Assembly: GCA_019240635.1 (NCBI GenBank)
Contig: JAFAYA010000074.1
Span: forward strand, 1-39,124
DNA length: 39,124 bases
DNA from: Acidisphaera sp.
Lineage (GTDB): Bacteria > Pseudomonadota > Alphaproteobacteria > Acetobacterales > Acetobacteraceae
Reading direction: 5' to 3'
Shown: positions 24,207-35,286 of the stretch, one piece after another
Layout: each line of letters begins with the position of its first letter
Numbering within the stretch: the first letter of the stretch is position 1
Translations under genes and position numbers: made by a program
Notes under the pieces: model-generated
The model's database searches: none
What the model was told of the DNA's origin: nothing
What the model saw: only the letters and a program-made list of their open reading frames with translations

Positions 24207-24506
24207 TCAGGGGTACGTGGTGACCCGCACGGGATACTCGGTCCGGGTGAACGGGTCCATGCTGCCCAGGCCGAGCAGCACGAGCAGCCAGAACACCGCG
24301 GCGAGCGCGAAACAGCGGGCAATCGCGCCGTAGCGTCCGAGGCGCATGAAGCCGAACCCCACCAGGCCCACCATGGCCGCCGCGGGCAGCAGGATGAGGC
24401 CGGCGAACGCATGGCCGAGCGGCAGGAAGGCGGTACCGAGTTCGACCGCGAACAGCGCGAGCAGGCCGAGCCAGACCGGCAGCAGCGGGCGAACGACCTG
24501 CCTCAT
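24207..24506 (-). CDS. Cytochrome c oxidase subunit IV-like membrane protein
   Basis: The product is 99 aa with three predicted membrane helices (about 8-24, 32-52 and 64-82) and a short polar tail. Size, helix count and position right after subunit III match the prokaryotic subunit IV (CtaF/COX4_pro) of caa3-type oxidases. Little primary-sequence identity can be judged by eye. The ATG overlaps the ctaE stop codon by 4 bases. Confidence 0.75.
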   Translation of the reverse strand: MRQVVRPLLPVWLGLLALFAVELGTAFLPLGHAFAGLILLPAAAMVGLVGFGFMRLGRYGAIARCFALAAVFWLLVLLGLGSMDPFTRTEYPVRVTTYP

Positions 24507-25136
24507 CCCGGTCGGCCCACCAGATAGATCAGCGGATAGAGCACCAGCCAGACCACGTCCACGAAACTCCAGTAGAGGCCGACCACCTCGACCGGCGCGT
24601 GGGAGGCCGCGCTGAATGCGCCGCGGCGGGCGCGCTGCACCAGCCAGGCTATCAGGCCCAACCCGACGAGCATGTGGACCGCATGCAGGACGGTCGCCAC
24701 GAAGTAGAAGCAGAAGAAGATCTGTGCGCCGCCGGAATCCGCGCCGGCAATCGCGAAACCGGGGCCGGGCACCAGGTGATCGGAGAAATCCTTGGTCCAC
24801 TCGACCCCCTTCAGCGTGATGAAGGCGAGGCCGAGCAGCGCCGTGACGAAGCAGGCGCGGATCATCGACCGGGCGTCGCCGCGCTCGATGAAGCCGAGGC
24901 CGCAACTGAAGACGAAGCTGCTGGTCACCAGCACCGCCGTGTTGATCGAGCCGATCAGCAGCTCGGTGTGTCGCGCCGCCTCGGCGAAGCCCTGCGGGTG
25001 GAAGTGGCGCGAGACCAGCCAGGTCAGGAACAGCGCGCCGAAGAACAGCACCTCGGTCGCGAGGAACAGCCACATGCCGTCGAGCGCCGTCGCCTCCTGG
25101 TGCGCCGCGCTGTCGTACTGGAAGTGGACATGCGCC

Positions 25137-25144
<8 letters not shown>
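24503..25144 (-). CDS. ctaE: Cytochrome c oxidase subunit III
   Basis: This 213-aa protein has five membrane helices and stabilises the catalytic subunits without carrying redox centres. Family signatures are [17 protein letters not shown], the central [32 protein letters not shown] (the conserved HxxH region) and a C-terminal [21 protein letters not shown]. The five-helix form, lacking the first two helices of mitochondrial subunit III, is usual in bacterial caa3 and quinol oxidases. The start MSEAHVHFQ at 25144 overlaps ctaD by 8 bases. Confidence 0.93.
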
Positions 25145-26813
<1,669 letters not shown>

Positions 26814-26815
26814 CG

Positions 26816-27811
26816 TCAGCTCCTGCCGCCTGCGCCGAGCGACTTTATGTAGGCGATGACCTTCACCAGGTCCTCCTCGCTGATCTGGCCGGCGAAGGAG
26901 GGCATGACGTTCTGGAAGCTGGCGACGATCTGGCTGCCCGGCTCCAGGATGGAATCGCGGATGTAGCGGTCGTCGGCGATGACCACGGAACCGTCGGACA
27001 GCGGCACCGGGCTGCCGTACAGTCCGACCAGGGACGGCGCGCGCACCGTGCCGCCCTGCGGGCTGCGGCCGAGGCTTTCCGGCGCGGTGCCGCCGGGGCC
27101 GGAAAGGCCGCCCGCGCCGTTGCCGCCGTGGCAGCCGCTGCAGCCGTAGCGAATGAACAGGTCCTGGCCCTGGTCCGCCAGGTCCTCGCTGCTCGGCGTC
27201 TCGGCGAGCCAGCGCCGGAAATCCGGACCGCTGAGCACGATGATGTCGCCGACCATGCGCGCGTGATCGGTGCCGCAGAACTGGTCGCAGAACAGATGAT
27301 AGGTGCCCGGCGTGTCTGCGCGGAACCACAAGCTTTCGTAGCGTCCGGGCAGCACGTCGCGCTTGAGCCGGAACGCCGGGACGGAAAAATCGTGGATCAC
27401 GTCCTCGGACGTCATCAGCAGCTCGATCGGTCGGTTGGCCGGCACATGCAGCGTATCGATCTCGCGCTGCCCGCCCGGATGCTCCGCCTTCCACATCCAC
27501 TGCTTGCCGATGATGTAGATTTTTTCTGCATCGGCCGGCGGCTCGAACAGGCGGACGTAGAGGTCGGCCCCCCAGAGGAACAGGCCGAAGAAGATGACGA
27601 GCGTGGCGGCGGTCCAGCTGATCTCGAAGCGCCAGCTCTTTTCCGCAAGCTTGCCGCGGTCGATGCGGCTGCCCGCGCGATAGCGGATGACGTAGAGCAG
27701 CATCAAGCCGAACACGAGCGCCAGGACGGCGAGGCTGAGGAGCAGCAGGGCGCCGATCAGCGCGTCCGTCTCCGGCGCGTTCGCCGAGGCCTCCGGGAGC
27801 GAGAGATTCAT
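26816..27811 (-). CDS. ctaC: Cytochrome c oxidase subunit II with fused cytochrome c (caa3-type)
   Basis: This 331-aa subunit receives electrons and holds the CuA centre. It has two N-terminal helices (about 18-42 and 62-84). The periplasmic cupredoxin domain has [31 protein letters not shown] and [12 protein letters not shown] (two Cys, His and Met CuA ligands near 176-187). A C-terminal cytochrome c domain carries CSGCH near 222 and a Met ligand in VMPSFAGQ near 300. The fusion makes it a caa3 oxidase, able to take electrons directly from a donor complex. No signal peptide or lipobox is seen. It overlaps the Sco gene by 4 bases. Confidence 0.95.
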   Translation of the reverse strand: MNLSLPEASANAPETDALIGALLLLSLAVLALVFGLMLLYVIRYRAGSRIDRGKLAEKSWRFEISWTAATLVIFFGLFLWGADLYVRLFEPPADAEKIYIIGKQWMWKAEHPGGQREIDTLHVPANRPIELLMTSEDVIHDFSVPAFRLKRDVLPGRYESLWFRADTPGTYHLFCDQFCGTDHARMVGDIIVLSGPDFRRWLAETPSSEDLADQGQDLFIRYGCSGCHGGNGAGGLSGPGGTAPESLGRSPQGGTVRAPSLVGLYGSPVPLSDGSVVIADDRYIRDSILEPGSQIVASFQNVMPSFAGQISEEDLVKVIAYIKSLGAGGRS

Positions 27812-28578
27812 GCCCGCCGGCCGCCGCGCAGCGTGAGCAGCAGCGTGGCGCCGAGGGTCAGCGCGAACAGCGCGGCCATGATCTTCAGGATACGCAGGAT
27901 CGCGAGCGTGTAGCGGCCGGTCGTTGGGTCGTAGTGAAAGCAGATCAACAGGATCGGCAGGGCGGCGCGGGCGATGCCGCCGGCCGAGGCGCGCAGCACG
28001 CCGGCGCGCACCTCCCCGGGCGTGTAGCCGACGCCCAGCAGGTAGCCGGAGACCACGCCCGCGCCGGTCGCGAACACCACGCCGGCCGGGTGGATGAACT
28101 GCTGGAGGGCGGCGTCGTATTCGTCGCGAAAGCCGACGGCGTCGGCGACGGCGCGGATCCCGGCGGCGTCGCCGGTCAGGAAGTGCCAGCCTTGCGCCGC
28201 ACCCGCGGCGGGATAGCGCGCAATCTCCGCCTGCTCGGCCGCCGCGGCGTCGGCGCTGGTCTCCCGAGGGTCGATGCTGAGTGCCACCAGCGTGTAGTCG
28301 GCCTGTGCCGCGAGCCCCGAGTTGGCGAGCGCGCTGAACAGATCCTCGCGCACGACGCCGCAGAGGTTGGGACAGTGGAAATAGACCAGCGCCAGGATCG
28401 TCGGCCGGCCGGCGAGCAGGTCCCCGAGCTTCACCGATCGGCCGGCCGCGTCGGTGAAGCGCGCGCCGAGCGGCAGCCGCGCTCCGGGATGCTGCTGGTA
28501 GGCGAAGCCCGAGATGTCGGGCGGCGCACCCCGGGCGGGTGACGCGAGGAGCAGCAGGAGCACGAGCAGGCGCTTCAC
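27808..28578 (-). CDS. SCO1/SenC-family copper chaperone
   Basis: This 256-aa thioredoxin-fold protein delivers copper to the CuA site of subunit II. It has a signal peptide ([17 protein letters not shown]). The copper ligands are C69 and C73 in FHCPNLCGV and the histidine in FIHPAGVVF near 161. Unlike many Sco proteins it also has a C-terminal helix (about 230-250, [21 protein letters not shown]), a form I associate with Sco genes in ACIII/oxidase clusters. Its place between the act genes and ctaC fits a role in maturing this oxidase. Confidence 0.92.
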   Translation of the reverse strand: MKRLLVLLLLLASPARGAPPDISGFAYQQHPGARLPLGARFTDAAGRSVKLGDLLAGRPTILALVYFHCPNLCGVVREDLFSALANSGLAAQADYTLVALSIDPRETSADAAAAEQAEIARYPAAGAAQGWHFLTGDAAGIRAVADAVGFRDEYDAALQQFIHPAGVVFATGAGVVSGYLLGVGYTPGEVRAGVLRASAGGIARAALPILLICFHYDPTTGRYTLAILRILKIMAALFALTLGATLLLTLRGGRRA

Positions 28579-29009
28579 GGCCGCTTGCCCGAGGCGCCGG
28601 CCGCGGCACTTTCGCGCGCCTCCCCGGCCGCGTCCGGCGTGTCCGGCATCGCGGCGGTCGGCCAGCCCGCGATGCCTTCCTGTGCGACCTTGCGCATCGC
28701 CTCGGCGATCGGGATGTGCACCACGCCGTTGGCGCGGTCGATCCAGCCGGCGCTGTTCAGCCGCTGCAGTTCGGCGTGCAGGAAGCGCTGCATGTCGGCA
28801 CGCGGGCTCGATTGCAGCGCCGGCGCCGGGCTTGCCGGGAAGGGTAGGCGGATCGTGCGGTCTGCCGTCGCGCGCGGGAACAGCCAGAGTGCGAACAGCG
28901 CCAACAGCACCAGGGTGCCGAGCATGCCGCCGATGCCGATCGCGAAGGCGCGAAAGCTGAGATCGCGCGTCTCGTGATGGGCGGCGGGCAGGAGTTCCGG
29001 TTCAGCCAT
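28575..29009 (-). CDS. One-helix membrane protein of the ACIII/oxidase operon, function unknown
   Basis: This 144-aa protein has one membrane helix (about 23-45, FAIGIGGMLGTLVLLALFALWLF) and a periplasmic part. That part contains the conserved-looking pattern LQRLNSAGWIDRANGVVHIPIAEAMRKVAQEG (read in pieces: GWIDR, GVVHIPI, EAM), after which comes a Pro/Ala-rich tail. I recall similar proteins beside ACIII and caa3 genes in other bacteria, but not a demonstrated function. It overlaps both neighbours, actF by 8 bases and Sco by 4, so it is made with them. It may be an accessory subunit or an assembly factor. Confidence 0.75.
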   Translation of the reverse strand: MAEPELLPAAHHETRDLSFRAFAIGIGGMLGTLVLLALFALWLFPRATADRTIRLPFPASPAPALQSSPRADMQRFLHAELQRLNSAGWIDRANGVVHIPIAEAMRKVAQEGIAGWPTAAMPDTPDAAGEARESAAAGASGKRP

Positions 29010-30030
29010 GACGGACCGCCAGCGGCGCCGGGGCGAGGCGGAGCGCGAGTGCCATGCCGGTTCCGCCGAACGCCAGCATGGCCGCGAGGTCGATCAGGCC
29101 GATGCCGCGCGGCACCGCCGGCAGCACCAGCCACCACGCCCGTAGGATCTCCGCGGCGATCAGCAGTGCCGCGACGGCCCCGATGCCGCCGCGCGTGCGT
29201 CGCAGCCGGGGCGAGAGAAGCAGCGCAAACGGCAGTGCGAAGTGCAGCACCGCGATCAGCGCGGCGACGTACGCCCACACGCCTGAGGAGCGCCGGATAT
29301 ACCAGGCCGCCTCCGTCGGCAGGTCGGATTCCCAGACGATCAGGATTTGCATGAAGTCGAGATACGCCCAGAGCACGACGATCCCCAGTAGCAGCTTGCC
29401 GAGATCGTCGGTGGTGTGGCGGTCCGCCGCCGTGAACAGCACGGCGACGGCGAGCGCCAGCAAACCCCCGGATGCCGCCGCGAGCATGCCGAAAATGCTG
29501 GAATTGAACTCGGGGTCCAGCGACAGGGTGGTATCCATCGAGGCGAAGGTCACGGTCAGGGCCAGGACGATCAGCCCGGCGGGTGCGAGCCGTCCGAGCG
29601 GAAAGCCGCGACGCAGCGCCCGCAGCATCAGGCCGGCCAGACCGAACCAGGCGACCAGATAGACAATGCCGCGGCCGGCAAAGAACGGCGCGTTCAAATA
29701 AAACCGGTTGCCGAGATGCGCGGCCAGGTCGGCGTGCAGCCAGGGATACAGCGCCGGCAGGCTCAGCAGCATCGGCACGAGCGCGGGCAGCAGCAGCGGC
29801 AGGCTCAGCACCCCCCCGGTCAGTGCCGGCCGCACCGCCTCGCCCCAGCGCCCGCCGGTGAGCGCGTGGACCAGCAGCAGCGCCATGCTGCCGAGCGGCC
29901 AGCCGATCCAGGCGATGAGCGCGGCCAGCCAGGCGAAGGCGAACGCGCGCGGCGCCAGCATCCAGCCGATCAATGCTCCGGCAAGGCCGACCACGCCGGC
30001 GATCCAGGCGTTGCGTTCGGCGCGGCTCAT
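29002..30030 (-). CDS. actF: Alternative complex III subunit ActF (NrfD-like quinol-binding membrane protein)
   Basis: This 342-aa polytopic protein has about ten helices and is the second NrfD/PsrC-like subunit of ACIII. Recognisable parts are NAPFFAGRGIVYLVAWFGLAG, FASMDTTLSLDPEFNSSIFGM, and LGKLLLGIVVLWAYLDFMQILIVWESDLP, where W-x3-Y/F and polar residues typical of ActF occur. Both NrfD-like subunits form proton-path bundles in known ACIII structures. The start at 30030 (MSRAERNAWI) overlaps the actE stop codon by 4 bases. Open sequence upstream of it is antisense or out of frame. Confidence 0.9.
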   Translation of the reverse strand: MSRAERNAWIAGVVGLAGALIGWMLAPRAFAFAWLAALIAWIGWPLGSMALLLVHALTGGRWGEAVRPALTGGVLSLPLLLPALVPMLLSLPALYPWLHADLAAHLGNRFYLNAPFFAGRGIVYLVAWFGLAGLMLRALRRGFPLGRLAPAGLIVLALTVTFASMDTTLSLDPEFNSSIFGMLAAASGGLLALAVAVLFTAADRHTTDDLGKLLLGIVVLWAYLDFMQILIVWESDLPTEAAWYIRRSSGVWAYVAALIAVLHFALPFALLLSPRLRRTRGGIGAVAALLIAAEILRAWWLVLPAVPRGIGLIDLAAMLAFGGTGMALALRLAPAPLAVRHG

Positions 30031-30518
30031 TGCAGCGCGGCCTTCTCGGCTGGCGTCAGATCGGCTGCAGAGGCGTCCTGGCTGCGCTGCAAGGCGCGGA
30101 TATAGGCGATGATGGCCCAGCGATCGGCCGGCGCCACGCGCTGCGCAAAGCTGTACATCGCGCCGTGGCCGTTGGTGATCACGTCGTAGAAATGGCCCGG
30201 CGGCGCCTGGCGCAGCCGGTCGATGTGGTAGGAGGGCGGCGCCGGAAATCCGCGCTGCACGACCATGCCGTTGCCGTCGCCAAGCTCGGAGTGGCAGGGC
30301 GTGCAATAGATGCGGAAACGCTCCTGGCCGCGCTCGATCAGGGCGAGGCTGACCGGCGGCGGCGCGACTGGCCGCTCCTGGAACGCGACCGTGCCGGCCG
30401 GCACTTTGCCGGGGCCGACGGAGGCATCGGCATAGGCGTTCTTCTTCGGCTGCGTCGTCATGTCGTCGCAGGCGGCGAGTGCGATGGCAAGCAGCAGCAG
30501 CGCGCCGACGCGGATCAC
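30027..30518 (-). CDS. actE: Alternative complex III subunit ActE (monoheme cytochrome c lipoprotein)
   Basis: This 163-aa periplasmic cytochrome c carries electrons out of ACIII. It begins with a lipoprotein signal (LAIALAAC, lipid-anchored C17), consistent with the lipid-anchored ActE known in ACIII structures. The single heme site is CTPCH at 72-76, and a likely axial Met is in GAMYSFAQRV near 122. The mature part before the heme is Pro-rich. It overlaps both actD and actF by 4 bases. Confidence 0.93.
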   Translation of the reverse strand: MIRVGALLLLAIALAACDDMTTQPKKNAYADASVGPGKVPAGTVAFQERPVAPPPVSLALIERGQERFRIYCTPCHSELGDGNGMVVQRGFPAPPSYHIDRLRQAPPGHFYDVITNGHGAMYSFAQRVAPADRWAIIAYIRALQRSQDASAADLTPAEKAALQ

Positions 30519-31018
30519 GCCAAAAACTCTTCCAGCGAAATCGGCGAAAGCGCTTCCAGCACCGCGCGCGCCCGCGCCGCCTGCTGCGGGTCTTTCGTGC
30601 GCACGGCGACGAAGAAGGCGTCGCGGCTGGCGCGGCGGAAGGCGGGGCTTTCGTCGATCGGGTCATAGAGGTGCGGCAGGCGATTGGCGATCAGGAAACC
30701 AAAGAACCCGGCCGCCACCGCGGCGAGCGCGCCCATCTCGAATGCCATGGGCACATAGGCCGGCCAGGAAAAATACGGGCGCCGGCCGATATCGAAGGGA
30801 TAGCTCGCCGTTGTCGCGTACGCTTCCAAGGCGAACGTGCCGAACGCGCCGAGCAGGCCCGCCAGCAGGATCACCAGCGGCAGCACGCTGCGCGGCGGGT
30901 CGGCTTCCAGCGGCTGCGGCGTGTGCGTCTCGATTGGCGCGAGCACCTCCTTGCGCAGCGCGGCCAGCGCCGATTGCAGCGTCTGCTCGCTTGGGAAAGC
31001 GGCCAGCAGGCCGGTCAT
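30515..31018 (-). CDS. actD: Alternative complex III subunit ActD (DUF3341)
   Basis: This 167-aa protein has a short N-terminal cytoplasmic part, two membrane helices (about 45-65 and 88-112) and a C-terminal part ending SPISLEEFLA. DUF3341 hallmarks are YPFDIGRRPYFSWPAYVPMAFEMGAL between and into the second helix. It carries no cofactor and is a structural subunit of ACIII. It sits in the fixed actC-actD-actE order, with 4-base overlaps on both sides. Confidence 0.92.
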   Translation of the reverse strand: MTGLLAAFPSEQTLQSALAALRKEVLAPIETHTPQPLEADPPRSVLPLVILLAGLLGAFGTFALEAYATTASYPFDIGRRPYFSWPAYVPMAFEMGALAAVAAGFFGFLIANRLPHLYDPIDESPAFRRASRDAFFVAVRTKDPQQAARARAVLEALSPISLEEFLA

Positions 31019-32367
31019 GCCTGCCTCTTGCGGAGGATTTCGCGCATCTCGAAAATCGAGATGATCGGCACCAGCCGCACCACCACGAGCAGGCCGGCGA
31101 AAAAGAAGCCGACCGTGCCGGCGAACAGCGCCCAATCCCAGATGCTGGCGGTGAAATTGCCCCAGGCGGAGGGCAGCTTCGGCCGGTGCAGGCTCACCAC
31201 GACGATGCCGTACCGTTCGAGCCACATACCGACGATCACGCCGGACGAGATCAGCCAGACCAGCGCCTGGTTCAGCCGCAGCCGGCGCCACCAAAGCAGT
31301 TGCGGCAGCACGCAGTTCAGCAGCAGCGTGCTCCAGTACACGCCGGCATAGAGGCCGGTGACGCGCTCATGGAAGAAGATCTTTTCCGCCGGCTCCGCGC
31401 CGTAATACGTGCTGAACGCGTCCATCATGTAGGCGTAGATGACGCAGAGAGAGCTGACCAGCAGCAGGCGGGCCAGCACTTCCAGGTGCCGGCCGGTGAT
31501 GAACGCCTCCAGGCGCAGCAGCCGGCGCAGCGGCAGGGCCAGAAACAGCACCATGCCGAAGCCCGACAGCACCGCGCCGAAGACGAAGAAGGGCGGGAAT
31601 TGCGTGGAGTGCCAGCCGGTCGTCTGCGCCGCCGCGAAATCCAGCCCGACGATGCTGTGCACCGAGCAGACCATCGGTGCCATGATCGCCGCCAGCACCG
31701 CATAGGCCGCGCGGAAATTCCGCCACTCCCGTCCTGAGCCGCGGAAGCCGAGCGCGAGTACGCCGTAGAAAAGCTGCGGGCGCCGGCGGACGGAGGTGTC
31801 GCGCATCGTCGCGAAGTCGGGGATGGCACCGAGGTACCAGAACAGGATCGAGGAGACGACGTAGGCGAGGATGGCGCAAAAATCCCAGAACAGCGGGCTA
31901 CGGAACTGCGGCCATAGGGTCATCGTGTTCGGGTAGGGGAACAGCCAGTAGAAGAACCAGGGCCGGCCAAGGTGCAGGATGGGGTAGATCCCGGCGCAGG
32001 CGGCGGCGAACAGGGTCATGGACTCCGCCAGCCGGTTCAGCGAGGTCCGCCACTCGACCCGCACCAGGAAGAACAGCGCGGAGATGAACGTGCCGCCGCT
32101 GGCGATGCCGATCCACCAGACGTAGTTGATGATCGCAAAGCCCCAGACGACCGGCCAGTCGATGCCCCAGATGCCGATGCCGGCGTAGAACAGCCAGAGG
32201 ATCGAGACGACCATCACGCCGGCCAGCGTGGCCGACGGAATCATCAGCAGCCACCACCAGAGATAGGCGCGCTCGCGCAGCACGATCGCGGCGATCCGAT
32301 CGGTCATCGCCCCGGGGGACTCCGCGGGATCGACCACCGGCTGCATCGGAAGCTGCGTGGTGCTCAT
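31015..32367 (-). CDS. actC: Alternative complex III subunit ActC (NrfD-like quinol-binding subunit)
   Basis: This 450-aa, ten-helix protein is the main quinone-binding NrfD/PsrC-like subunit of ACIII. Clear signatures are VWGFAIINYVWWIGIASGGTFISALFF, HLGRPWFFYWLFPYPNTMTLWPQFRSPLFWD, and VCSVHSIVGLDFAAAQTTGWHSTQFPPFFVFGA. Those stretches hold the histidine, aspartate and arginine residues linked to quinol oxidation and proton transfer in the family. The start MSTTQLPMQP at 32367 overlaps the actB stop codon by 4 bases. Confidence 0.95.
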   Translation of the reverse strand: MSTTQLPMQPVVDPAESPGAMTDRIAAIVLRERAYLWWWLLMIPSATLAGVMVVSILWLFYAGIGIWGIDWPVVWGFAIINYVWWIGIASGGTFISALFFLVRVEWRTSLNRLAESMTLFAAACAGIYPILHLGRPWFFYWLFPYPNTMTLWPQFRSPLFWDFCAILAYVVSSILFWYLGAIPDFATMRDTSVRRRPQLFYGVLALGFRGSGREWRNFRAAYAVLAAIMAPMVCSVHSIVGLDFAAAQTTGWHSTQFPPFFVFGAVLSGFGMVLFLALPLRRLLRLEAFITGRHLEVLARLLLVSSLCVIYAYMMDAFSTYYGAEPAEKIFFHERVTGLYAGVYWSTLLLNCVLPQLLWWRRLRLNQALVWLISSGVIVGMWLERYGIVVVSLHRPKLPSAWGNFTASIWDWALFAGTVGFFFAGLLVVVRLVPIISIFEMREILRKRQA

Positions 32368-35216
32368 GCGTTTTGCGCGAGATCCGGGTTGGCGTTGCGG
32401 ATGCGCGCCTCGTAGCTCACCCGCGGGTGTGTCGCCGCCTCGGCCAGAACCGCGTAGTCGAGCGGGCTCTGCTTGCGCTTTGCGACCTCGGCCCCGGCGT
32501 CGTTGATGTTGCCGAAGCTGAAGGCCCGCGTTGGACAGGCGGCCTGGCAGGCGGTCACCACCTCGCCGTCGCGGATCGGCCGGTTCTCGCGGTCCGCGGC
32601 GATCCGCGCCTCGGCGATCCGCTGGAGGCAGAACGTGCATTTTTCCATGACCCCGCGCGCCCGGACGGTGACGTCGGGGTTGCGGGCGATGGGCGGGCGG
32701 TGTTCCTCGTGCGAGAAGGCGAAGTAGTTGAAGCGGCGCACCTTGTAGGGGCAGTTGTTGGAGCAGAACCGCGTGCCGACGCAGCGATTGTACACCATCA
32801 CGTTCAGCCCCTCCTGGTCGTGCACCGTTGCCGCGACGGGGCAGACCACTTCGCAGGGCGCCTCCTCGCAGTGCATGCAGAGCATGGGCTGGAAGAAGCT
32901 GTCGGGGGCCTCGGGGGTTCCTTCGTAGTAGCGGTCGATGCGCAGCCAGTGCATCTCGCGCTCGTGCAATACCTGGGCCTTGCCGACGACCGGAACATTG
33001 TTCTCGGCCATGCAGGCGAGGACGCAGGCGTTGCAGCCGATGCAGGAATTGAGGTCGATGCTCATGCCCCAGGCCTGCGCGGAGAGCTGCGGCTGGCCGT
33101 GGTACATCGTCTCGACCTTCGGCTCCTCCTGCAGGAAACGCGGATCGCGCGTGAAGGCGGCCAGCGTGCCGTGGCGGACGATGTCGCGCGGTCCCGCGTC
33201 GAGCGGGTTGTGGTGGTCGGTGCTGGCGAGGGCGACGTGCCGGCCGGTTTTTTCGATGCGCGGTGGTGCCGTTCCGCCGCGCAGCGGGAAGAAGTCGAAG
33301 CCGGTGCCGGTGCCGACCGTGCCGACCACGCGCCGGCCGTAGCCGAGCAAACCCACCGCACACTCCGCGGCCTGGCCGGGCACGATCCAGACCGGCGCCT
33401 CCAGCCACGCCGTGCCGACGGTGATCCGCACGACATCGCCGTTGACCAGTTTTTCGCGCGCCGCCGACACCGGAGAGATCAGCAGCGGGTTGTCCCAAAC
33501 GAGCTTGGTCAGCGGACGCGGCAGTTCCTGCAGCCAGGGGTTGTTGGCGTAGCGTCCGTCCCAGAGGTTCGGGTCGGGGCGGAACAGCAGGTTGATCGGC
33601 TGGGACGGCGGCGTCGGCGGCGCCAGGCGTGCCGCCTCCGGGCGCAACGCAACCTGCGCGGGCGGGCTGGCGCTTCCCGCCGCCACGCCGTTCGCCAGCG
33701 CGTCGTGCCAGAAGCCATCGAAGTCCGCGTGGTCCTGCCAGGTCGCACGCACGATGTCGCGCGGCCCGGTCTGCGCTTCGGCGCCGAGCAACGCCAGCAC
33801 CTCGTGCGCGCTCATGCCGCCATGGAGCGGCAACGCCTGGGGCTGGATGATCGTGATGGTGCCGTCATAGGCGCGCGCGTCGCTCCAGGTCTCGAAGACG
33901 TGCGTCTCCGGCACGGACCAGGTTGCGCGTTCGCTCGTCTCGTCCGGCATCGGCGCGAGAGACAGGCTGAAGCGCACCCGGCCGAGCGCCTCGGCGAAGC
34001 CTGGCGCCGAAAAGCCGGGATTGCCGCCGAGGATGACCAGCGCATCGACCTGCCCGGCGGCCATCTCTTGGATCAGCGCCGCAAGCGAGGCGGCCTGATC
34101 GGTCGGTGCGTGTTCGATCGGCTCGACGAGATCGAAGGTGGCGCCGCGTCCGCCGAGCGCCTCGTTCACGGCGTGCGCGAGCGCATGGAATTCCGCCGGT
34201 TGATCGGGGCCGACATGCACGAGGGCGTGTCCGTGCGCCGCTTTCAGGTCGGCGGCGACCGCGGCGGCCCAGGCCGGCGCGCCCGACGGCGCGGCGTTCT
34301 GCAGGACACTTTCGGCGACCGCCATGAAGCCCGCGTGGAGTTCGGCCGGTCCGGCGACGAACCGGTGGTCGGCGGTGGCGGCGACCAGCGTCGGCGTCGG
34401 CTCGACGGCGTAGACGCGGCTCATCTTTGCCGTGCGCACGGGGTTGCGCCGCGACGCCAAGGCGCGGGCGAACGCGAGATGGCCGGGCGCACTGGCCAGC
34501 ATGTCGCTGTCGATCGCGAAAATCACGTCGGCCGCCGCGGGCCGCGGAATGGCGGCGACGGGACGGCCATAGGCCAGCACGGCGCCGGCGCGCACGGCGT
34601 CGCGCGAGATCGGCTCCCATTGATGCCAGCGCGCGGCGGGAAACTGCGCCAGCAGGGCGTCGATCTGCCGTGCCAGGGTGGGCGATGTCACGCTGCCGGT
34701 GAGCAGACGCAGGCCGGCGCCATGGTCTGCCCCGAGCCGCGCGCGCTCGGTCGTCAGCGCGGCGAGCAGGTCCTGCCGGTCGGCCGGCAATTCGCGTCGC
34801 GACAACCCGAAGGCGCGGTCCGGATCATAGAAGTCCAGCAGCATCGCCTGGCCGTGCGCAGACGTGGCGCCCAGGCTCGCCGGATGGTTCGGGTTGCCCT
34901 CTACCTTGATCGGCCGGCCCATGACGTGCGTCACGACGATGCCGGCGGCGTAGCCGCCGAACAGGTTGGCGCCGGTGTAGGAGTTGGGGAGCGCCGGCAC
35001 GATGTCGGGCGGCGCGACCACCGCCGGCACCAGGTTTCCGGCGCCGTTGCCGGGATCGCAGCCGGCAAGCGCCAGGCTCGCCGCCATGAGCTTCAGCACC
35101 GTGCGCCGCCGCGCCGGTTGCGCCAGCGCCGCCGCGAGCGCCGGGAACTCCTGGGCCGCGCGCGCGACGAAGGCTTCGTCCCGCGTCATCTCGTCGAGGG
35201 AGCGCCACTGCTTCAC
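32364..35216 (-). CDS. actB: Alternative complex III subunit ActB (iron-sulfur protein fused to a molybdopterin-like domain)
   Basis: This 950-aa peripheral subunit has two fused parts. The first ~700 residues are a molybdopterin-oxidoreductase-like domain that in ACIII has lost its cofactor. Residues ~720-900 form a ferredoxin-like part with four cysteine groups: CIGCNACVLAC near 723, CMHCEEAPCEVVCP near 777, CVGTRFCSNNCP near 812, and CTFC near 860 with CQAACP near 890. They would form an electron wire of Fe-S clusters. The N terminus has a Tat-like arginine run (36-38) followed by a lipobox-like SLALAGC53, so it is probably exported folded and lipid-anchored. There are 70 non-coding bases between actA and actB. 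Confidence 0.95.
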   Translation of the reverse strand: MKQWRSLDEMTRDEAFVARAAQEFPALAAALAQPARRRTVLKLMAASLALAGCDPGNGAGNLVPAVVAPPDIVPALPNSYTGANLFGGYAAGIVVTHVMGRPIKVEGNPNHPASLGATSAHGQAMLLDFYDPDRAFGLSRRELPADRQDLLAALTTERARLGADHGAGLRLLTGSVTSPTLARQIDALLAQFPAARWHQWEPISRDAVRAGAVLAYGRPVAAIPRPAAADVIFAIDSDMLASAPGHLAFARALASRRNPVRTAKMSRVYAVEPTPTLVAATADHRFVAGPAELHAGFMAVAESVLQNAAPSGAPAWAAAVAADLKAAHGHALVHVGPDQPAEFHALAHAVNEALGGRGATFDLVEPIEHAPTDQAASLAALIQEMAAGQVDALVILGGNPGFSAPGFAEALGRVRFSLSLAPMPDETSERATWSVPETHVFETWSDARAYDGTITIIQPQALPLHGGMSAHEVLALLGAEAQTGPRDIVRATWQDHADFDGFWHDALANGVAAGSASPPAQVALRPEAARLAPPTPPSQPINLLFRPDPNLWDGRYANNPWLQELPRPLTKLVWDNPLLISPVSAAREKLVNGDVVRITVGTAWLEAPVWIVPGQAAECAVGLLGYGRRVVGTVGTGTGFDFFPLRGGTAPPRIEKTGRHVALASTDHHNPLDAGPRDIVRHGTLAAFTRDPRFLQEEPKVETMYHGQPQLSAQAWGMSIDLNSCIGCNACVLACMAENNVPVVGKAQVLHEREMHWLRIDRYYEGTPEAPDSFFQPMLCMHCEEAPCEVVCPVAATVHDQEGLNVMVYNRCVGTRFCSNNCPYKVRRFNYFAFSHEEHRPPIARNPDVTVRARGVMEKCTFCLQRIAEARIAADRENRPIRDGEVVTACQAACPTRAFSFGNINDAGAEVAKRKQSPLDYAVLAEAATHPRVSYEARIRNANPDLAQNA

Positions 35217-35286
35217 GGCGCCGCGCCCCCGCAGCGGCGCTCGCCCAGGACCACACCGGCAATGCCGAGGACGAGTCGTCGCGCGA

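Noticed and set aside
21534-24527. Long plus-strand open frame opposite hpnN
   Set aside because: It is antisense to a clearly recognised transporter, and its translation is Arg/Gln/His-rich with no motifs. This is a usual shadow in GC-rich DNA.
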